Below, one piece after another: positions 59,562 through 64,000 of a stretch of DNA of 64,000 bases (position 1 is the stretch's first letter; every line of letters starts with the position of its first letter). The translations under genes and the position numbers were made by a program. The notes under the pieces are model-generated. The model had not been told where the DNA came from, ran no database searches, and saw only the letters and a list, made by a program, of their open reading frames with translations. The DNA comes from Streptomyces sp. NBC_01335 (GTDB lineage Bacteria; Actinomycetota; Actinomycetes; Streptomycetales; Streptomycetaceae): positions 3,129,001 to 3,193,000 of the forward strand of contig NZ_CP108370.1 in NCBI RefSeq assembly GCF_035953295.1. The letters are read 5' to 3'.

Positions 59562-60983
59562 ATGGCCACGGCATACGGATCGGACACACGGGGCGGGCAG
59601 GGCGGTGGCTCCACCGGCTCCTGGGACCGCCCCGACGAGAAGCACTTCTTCCCGGCCGTGCTCCGCGCACCGGTCGAGTCGCGGACCTGGCGGGAGCTGC
59701 TGTACCTCCTGCTGAGCCTGCCGATCAGCATCGTGCTCTTCACCCTCGTGGTGACCACGGTCTCGCTGGGCGCCGGCCTGATGGTCACGTTCCTCGGTAT
59801 TCCGGTGCTCGCGGCCGGGCTGGCGGTGTGCCGGGGCTTCGGTGTCCTGGAACGCCTGCGCGCCCGCGCCCTGCTCCGGCTCGACGTCGCCGACCCGGAG
59901 CCCGTACGGGGCCGGACCGGCGGCGTGTTCTCGTGGGCCGGCGCGGCGCTCCGCAGCGGCACCTCCTGGCGCCACCTGCTCTACGGATTCCTGCACTTCC
60001 CGTGGGCGGTCTTCGCGTTCACCGTCGCGGTGACGGTGGTGACGACCGCGTGGAGCATGTTCACGTACCCGCTCTGGGCCTGGGTCTTCCCGGCGTACGT
60101 GGGGGTCGACGGCCTCCAGCTGTACGGGGACGCGACGCACCGGGTCTACCTGGACTCTGCCTTCGAGCTGACCGCGACCTGCGGGGTCGGGCTGCTCCTC
60201 GTGCTGGTGTCGCCGTGGATCGTCCGGGGGCTGGCCTCGGTGGACCGGGTGATGGTCGCCGGGCTGCTCGGCCCGTCCCGGCTGGTCACCCGCGTGGTGG
60301 AGCTGGAGTCGGACCGGGGCGTGGTCGTGGACACGGCGGCGGCCGACCTGCGCCGGATCGAACGCGACCTCCACGACGGCGCCCAGGCCCGGCTCGCCGC
60401 GCTCGCGATGGAACTCGGGCTGGCCAAGGAGCGGCTCGCCGAGGACCCGGACGCGGCGGCGCGGCTGATCGACGGGGCGCACGGCGAGGTGAAGGTCGCC
60501 CTCCAGGAGCTCCGCGACCTCGCCCGGGACATCCACCCGGCCGTCCTCACCGACCGGGGCCTGGACGCCGCCCTCTCCTCCGTCGCCTCCCGCTGCTCGG
60601 TCCCGGTCTCCGTCGACGTGGAGCTGCCGCTCCGCCCGGCCCGCGCGGTCGAGAACCTCGCGTACGTCACGGTCTCCGAGCTGCTCCGCAACGTCACCCG
60701 GCATGCGGGCGCCACCCGGGCCTCGGTCACGGTGCGGCAGACGGCCGACCGGCAGAAGGGCCAGAGGGGCCACGACCCGTCCGACCGCCCGAGCCACCTG
60801 GACCGCCCGGACCACCTGGTGATCCGGGTCGACGACGACGGGCGGGGCGGCGCGGACGTGACGGCGGGCGGCGGACTGGCCGGCCTCGCCGAACGGCTGC
60901 GGGCCGTGGACGGCAACCTCACCGTGCAGTCCCCGGCGGGCGGCCCGACGACGGTGACCGCCCGGCTCCCGTGGCGGGACTGA
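59562..60983 (+). CDS. Sensor histidine kinase, paralogue 2
   Basis: A 473-residue kinase with the same layout as the upstream gene. The membrane sensor domain has LLYLLLSLPISIVLFTLVVT, then MVTFLGIPVLAAGLAV, and is larger than in paralogue 1. [15 protein letters not shown] carries predicted H271. The DHp and core linker ([20 protein letters not shown]) are almost identical to paralogue 1, pointing to duplication. The HATPase has an extra basic/Asp/Pro-rich insertion (about 390-420, KGQRGHDPSDRPSHLDRPDH) before VDDDGRGG. ATG 59562 was chosen over the upstream 59484 because it begins the conserved part after a GGACGG site. Confidence 0.9.
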   Translation: MATAYGSDTRGGQGGGSTGSWDRPDEKHFFPAVLRAPVESRTWRELLYLLLSLPISIVLFTLVVTTVSLGAGLMVTFLGIPVLAAGLAVCRGFGVLERLRARALLRLDVADPEPVRGRTGGVFSWAGAALRSGTSWRHLLYGFLHFPWAVFAFTVAVTVVTTAWSMFTYPLWAWVFPAYVGVDGLQLYGDATHRVYLDSAFELTATCGVGLLLVLVSPWIVRGLASVDRVMVAGLLGPSRLVTRVVELESDRGVVVDTAAADLRRIERDLHDGAQARLAALAMELGLAKERLAEDPDAAARLIDGAHGEVKVALQELRDLARDIHPAVLTDRGLDAALSSVASRCSVPVSVDVELPLRPARAVENLAYVTVSELLRNVTRHAGATRASVTVRQTADRQKGQRGHDPSDRPSHLDRPDHLVIRVDDDGRGGADVTAGGGLAGLAERLRAVDGNLTVQSPAGGPTTVTARLPWRD

Positions 60984-61080
60984 CCGGAGTGCGCCCGCGA
61001 GGACGTGCGGGCCTTCCCGCCGGGCGGGAGGGGCGCGCCGGGCGGAATACGGGTGCGCCGGGCGCGGTGGTGCGGGCAGG

Positions 61081-61959
61081 ATGCCCGGCGTGACCGAGCA
61101 GCCGAGCGCCCCCGTCCCGCCCCGCGCCGTCCTCGACGCGTTCGAAGTCGCGGGCACGCCCGTCCCCCTGGCCGGTGGTCAGGGGCGGAGCGTTCTCGTC
61201 GGCGGGTACGTGTTCAAGCCCGCCGAGGGGACGGAAGCCGAGGCCGAGTGGGCCGCCTCCCTGTGCGAGGCGTTGGCGCCGGGCCCCGGTTTCCGTGTCC
61301 CGCGCCCGCTCCGGGCCGCCGACGGCCGGAGTCTCGTGGACGGCTGGACCGCCCACGCGTTCCTGGCCGGCACGCCCGGTCCCCGGGGTCACTGGGACGA
61401 GGTGCTGAGCGCGGGCCGGGCCTTCCACGCCGCACTGCGCGGGTTCCCCCGGCCCGGCTTCCTCGACCGGCGCACCCACCCCTGGGCGGTGGCCGACCGG
61501 GTGGCGTGGGGCGAGCAGGACGTCGAGGTGGTCGCCGGCCTGGCCGCCCCTTTCTCGGCTCTGCTGGCGCTGAGGCGCCCGGTGCGGCAGGACGCGGCCC
61601 AGCTCGTGCACGGCGACCTCACCGGCAATGTGCTCTTCGCGCCGGGCCAGGTACCCGTGGTGATCGACTTCTCGCCGTACTGGCGGCCCCCGCTCTTCGC
61701 CGAAGCCGTGGTGATCGCGGACGGGCTGCTGTGGTTCGGCCTTCCGTCCGGGCCCACGTCCGGCATTCCTGGCGGGTCTACGGCGGCGGGCGGCGGTCAC
61801 CCGGACTGGCGGCAGATGCTGATCCGCGCGCTGATCTTCCGGCTCGTCGCGGAGAGCGAGAACGCCGGGCCGGGCGGCCGGGTGCGCCCCGGGGAGGCCG
61901 ATCGGTACGTCCGGGCCACCGAGGCCGTGGTGCGGGGGCCGGAGCGGCGTCGCGGGTGA
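61081..61959 (+). CDS. Aminoglycoside-phosphotransferase-like kinase (TIGR02569 type)
   Basis: A 292-residue protein of the APH/choline-kinase-like fold. It has LVGGYVFKP (nucleotide-binding Lys region), AQLVHGDLTGNVLFA (the HxDxxxxN catalytic loop) and VVIDFSPYWRPPLFAEAVV (the metal-binding Asp). I associate this pattern with TIGR02569. It does not look like a typical aminoglycoside-resistance enzyme; the substrate is unknown. It lies between the sensor kinases and the response regulator on the same strand. Confidence 0.75.
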   Translation: MPGVTEQPSAPVPPRAVLDAFEVAGTPVPLAGGQGRSVLVGGYVFKPAEGTEAEAEWAASLCEALAPGPGFRVPRPLRAADGRSLVDGWTAHAFLAGTPGPRGHWDEVLSAGRAFHAALRGFPRPGFLDRRTHPWAVADRVAWGEQDVEVVAGLAAPFSALLALRRPVRQDAAQLVHGDLTGNVLFAPGQVPVVIDFSPYWRPPLFAEAVVIADGLLWFGLPSGPTSGIPGGSTAAGGGHPDWRQMLIRALIFRLVAESENAGPGGRVRPGEADRYVRATEAVVRGPERRRG

Positions 61960-62392
61960 ACCGCGCGCTCGGCGCCGCCCGTACCTCCGTACCTGCCCTA
62001 TCCCGGCGACCACCGCATTCACATGATCAGAATTCCCGCATTCCTCTCCGCCGGTCCGAGTCCGACGAAAACCGCCAAAGCCCCGAAAACGCGAGGAGTG
62101 GCGGGAGTACCGAAATCCTGGACGCGCCGAAAAGTGGCCCCTACATGGAGTACGGCGCCGGATCCCACGCGGCGGAAATCCGCCGCACCCGATGCCCGCA
62201 CCCTTTGCCACCAGCTTGTTCTCACCCATGGATGAACACACCGCACGCTCCGTTGACGTACGCCCGTACCCCTGCGGGAAATGACCCGACCCCGTTCCGC
62301 CCGCACCGCCCCCGGGCTGGGATGCTGGAGGCGGAAGAGAAGACGCCGGGCGACCGGCTCAGGACGACGACAGCGGTGGGGGAAGCGGCAGC
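61960..62392. other. Intergenic region before the response regulator
   Basis: No gene is seen. It includes a lower-GC part (about 62015-62130). A perfect inverted repeat GCGGCGGA/TCCGCCGC is present at 62169-62186; it could be a terminator for the upstream gene or an operator. Confidence 0.4.
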
Positions 62393-63064
62393 GTGGAGAA
62401 CAAGGTGCGAGTAGTCATCGCCGAGGATTCGGTGCTGTTGCGGGAGGGCCTGACCCGGCTGCTCACCGATCTCGGGCACGAGGTCGTCGCCGGGGTGGGG
62501 GACGCGGAGGCGCTGCTCGCGCTGCTGGCGGAGCTGCACGCGCGGCAGGAGCTGCCGGACGTGGTGGTCGCGGACGTACGGATGCCGCCGACCCACACCG
62601 ACGAGGGCGTCCGGGCCGCGGTGCGGCTGCGCAAGGAACACCCCGGCGTCGGCGTGCTGGTGCTGTCGCAGTACGTGGAGGAGCGGTACGCCACCGAGCT
62701 GCTGGCCGGCAGCACGCGCGGGGTGGGTTACCTGCTGAAGGACCGGGTCGCCGACGTGCGGGACTTCGTGGACGCCGTGGTGCGGGTGGCCGGGGGCGGG
62801 ACCGCGCTGGACCCGGAGGTGGTGGCGCAACTGCTGGGCCGGAGCCGTAAGCAGGACGTGCTGGCGGGGCTGACGCCGCGCGAGCGCGAGGTCCTCGGCC
62901 TGATGGCGGAGGGGCGGACGAACTCCGCGGTGGCCAAGCAGCTCGTGGTGAGCGACGGCGCGGTGGAGAAGCACGTCAGCAACATCTTCCTCAAGCTCGG
63001 CCTCGCGCCGAGCGACGGCGACCACCGGCGGGTGCTCGCGGTGCTGACGTATCTGAACTCGTAG
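62393..63064 (+). CDS. NarL/FixJ-type response regulator
   Basis: A 223-residue two-domain regulator. The receiver has VVIAEDSVLLREGL (acid pocket), VVVADVRMPP with the phospho-acceptor D61, LVLSQYVEE and GYLLKDRV (the conserved Lys). The C-terminal LuxR-type helix-turn-helix has LTPREREVLGLMAEGRTN, then VSDGAVEKHVSNIFLKLGL. GTG 62393 has GGGGGAAG upstream. The likely partners are the two HisKA_3 kinases upstream; the target genes may include nuo and/or korA, but no operator was found. Confidence 0.92.
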   Translation: MENKVRVVIAEDSVLLREGLTRLLTDLGHEVVAGVGDAEALLALLAELHARQELPDVVVADVRMPPTHTDEGVRAAVRLRKEHPGVGVLVLSQYVEERYATELLAGSTRGVGYLLKDRVADVRDFVDAVVRVAGGGTALDPEVVAQLLGRSRKQDVLAGLTPREREVLGLMAEGRTNSAVAKQLVVSDGAVEKHVSNIFLKLGLAPSDGDHRRVLAVLTYLNS

Positions 63065-63215
63065 TCGAGCGGATCGCGGGTCGGGCCGCGCGCCGGCCCT
63101 GACCCGTGATCCGCCCCTCCGAATTCCGGACACCGCGCATTCTTGAACGGTTGTCGGCGCGATCAATCCTCCCCGGGCGGGAAATGTGCGGCCTACGTCG
63201 AAAGGACGAGAACGC

Positions 63216-63419
63216 ATGAGCCTTCCGACCTGCCACGGAAGGCTGGAATCGGCAGGGAAAAAGGTGCGAACCGTCCTCCCTCCCCGATGTCCCCCATATG
63301 ATCGACGGAGGAAGGCGCCCCTTACCGACGTAGTGTGGGCCACGGGACCGCCGGCGGGCCGGCTGTTCCGCAGCCGCCGCCCAAGGGAGGTCCAGTTCAG
63401 TGACCAGCCAGGTCAGTAG
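63216..63419 (+). CDS. Doubtful small ORF upstream of korA
   Basis: A 67-codon frame starting at ATG 63216 with AAAGGACGAG upstream. It ends inside the korA start region. The peptide (SLPTCHGRLESAGKKV..., arginine-rich) has no recognisable domain. It could be a leader peptide of korA or a chance frame. Confidence 0.2.
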   Translation: MSLPTCHGRLESAGKKVRTVLPPRCPPYDRRRKAPLTDVVWATGPPAGRLFRSRRPREVQFSDQPGQ

Positions 63420-64000
63420 CCAGGCCGATATGACCGACGAGGCTGTCGTGGGGGAGCAACGTGCTCCCCGTGCGACGAATGCGGAGGTCGGCGTGAAAGA
63501 AATCCGTCGACTGGATCGAGTCATCATTCGATTCGCCGGGGATTCCGGCGACGGTATGCAGTTGACGGGCGACCGTTTCACCTCGGAGACGGCGTCGTTC
63601 GGCAATGACCTGTCGACCCTGCCGAACTTCCCGGCCGAGATCAGGGCGCCCGCGGGGACGCTGCCCGGTGTCTCGTCCTTCCAGCTGCACTTCGCGGACC
63701 ACGACATCCTCACGCCCGGCGACGCACCGAACGTCCTGGTGGCGATGAACCCGGCGGCCCTGCGGGCCAACATCGGGGACGTCCCGCGCGGGGCCGAGGT
63801 GATCGTCAACACCGACGAGTTCACCAAGCGCCCGATGGCGAAGGTCGGTTACGCCACCTCCCCGCTGGAGGACGGTTCGCTGGAGGCGTTCAACGTCCAC
63901 CCGGTGCCGCTGACCACCCTGACGATCGAGGCGCTGAAGGACTTCGGCCTCTCCCGGAAGGAGGCCGAGCGGAGCAAGAACATGTTCGCGCTGGGCCTGC
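63400..64000 (+). CDS. korA: 2-oxoacid:ferredoxin oxidoreductase subunit alpha, 3' end outside window
   Basis: About 200 N-terminal residues are visible. After a leader of about 40 residues comes the gamma-type domain: RVIIRFAGDSGDGMQLTGDR, FTSETASFGNDLSTLPNFPA and EIRAPAGTLPGVSSFQLHFA, then VLVAMNPAALRANIGDV. This is the alpha subunit of KorAB, which oxidises 2-oxoglutarate (or a related 2-oxoacid) and reduces ferredoxin. GTG 63400 has AAGGGAGG 9 bp upstream. It lies downstream of the response regulator on the same strand, and a korB gene is expected beyond the window. Confidence 0.9.
   Translation, partial: MTSQVSSQADMTDEAVVGEQRAPRATNAEVGVKEIRRLDRVIIRFAGDSGDGMQLTGDRFTSETASFGNDLSTLPNFPAEIRAPAGTLPGVSSFQLHFADHDILTPGDAPNVLVAMNPAALRANIGDVPRGAEVIVNTDEFTKRPMAKVGYATSPLEDGSLEAFNVHPVPLTTLTIEALKDFGLSRKEAERSKNMFALGL

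Overview
This window reads as a stretch of the core chromosome of a Streptomyces (high-GC actinobacterium). The evidence is very GC-rich codon use with frequent GTG and TTG starts, leaderless-looking promoters, the actinobacterial order tuf-fusA-rpsG-rpsL / rpoC-rpoB-rplL-rplJ / rplA-rplK-nusG-secE-tRNA-Trp, and RpsL, RpoB, RpoC and SecE proteins that match my memory of the S. coelicolor proteins almost residue for residue. No database search was possible; family names come from recognising motifs.

Layout. (1) 1-12.9 kb is accessory and mixed: a partial DUF4406 gene divergent from a DeoR regulator; a lower-GC regulatory cassette (small protein, DUF6879, XRE/DUF5753, two small proteins, and a frameshifted gene); a winged-helix protein with a C-terminal zinc-ribbon-like motif; a two-gene RNA-repair operon (RNA ligase-polynucleotide kinase, then MJ1316/DUF504-EEP phosphoesterase-nucleotidyltransferase); a SHOCT membrane protein; an isochorismatase-like protein; a GNAT acetyltransferase; an orphan lipoprotein binding protein; and a 168-bp palindromic MITE-like element. 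(2) 12.9-32.4 kb is the translation/transcription core on the minus strand: tuf, fusA, rpsG, rpsL, then a membrane protein/nucleotidyltransferase pair, rpoC, rpoB, rplL, rplJ, a lipoprotein, rplA, rplK, nusG, secE and tRNA-Trp. Good -10/-35 promoters and strong hairpins divide it into separate transcription units. (3) 32.7-47.1 kb holds housekeeping genes: an aspartate aminotransferase, an adenosine deaminase-like enzyme, murB, a TetR-regulated MFS exporter with two matching operator-like palindromes, two MaoC/Had-type dehydratase subunits with rpmG, tRNA-Met, tRNA-Thr, tRNA-Tyr, an amidohydrolase, an NAD(P)-binding protein, YajQ, an ogt-alkB alkylation-repair pair, htpX-yccF and mscL. (4) 47.3-57.8 kb is a tightly overlapped complex I operon, nuoA-B-C-H-I-J-K-L-M-N, lacking nuoD, E, F and G, with long disordered tails on several hydrophilic or peripheral ends. 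(5) 58.0-64.0 kb carries two paralogous sensor kinases, a phosphotransferase-like protein, one NarL-type response regulator and the start of korA (2-oxoacid:ferredoxin oxidoreductase).

How the genes work together. The core makes ribosomes, RNA polymerase and elongation factors. The partial Nuo complex has no NADH-oxidising module and lies 5.6 kb from a ferredoxin-reducing oxidoreductase, so a ferredoxin-fed proton pump is a reasonable hypothesis. The RNA-repair pair is the most interesting poorly characterised system here: its domains would allow it to process damaged RNA ends, extend them and re-ligate them.
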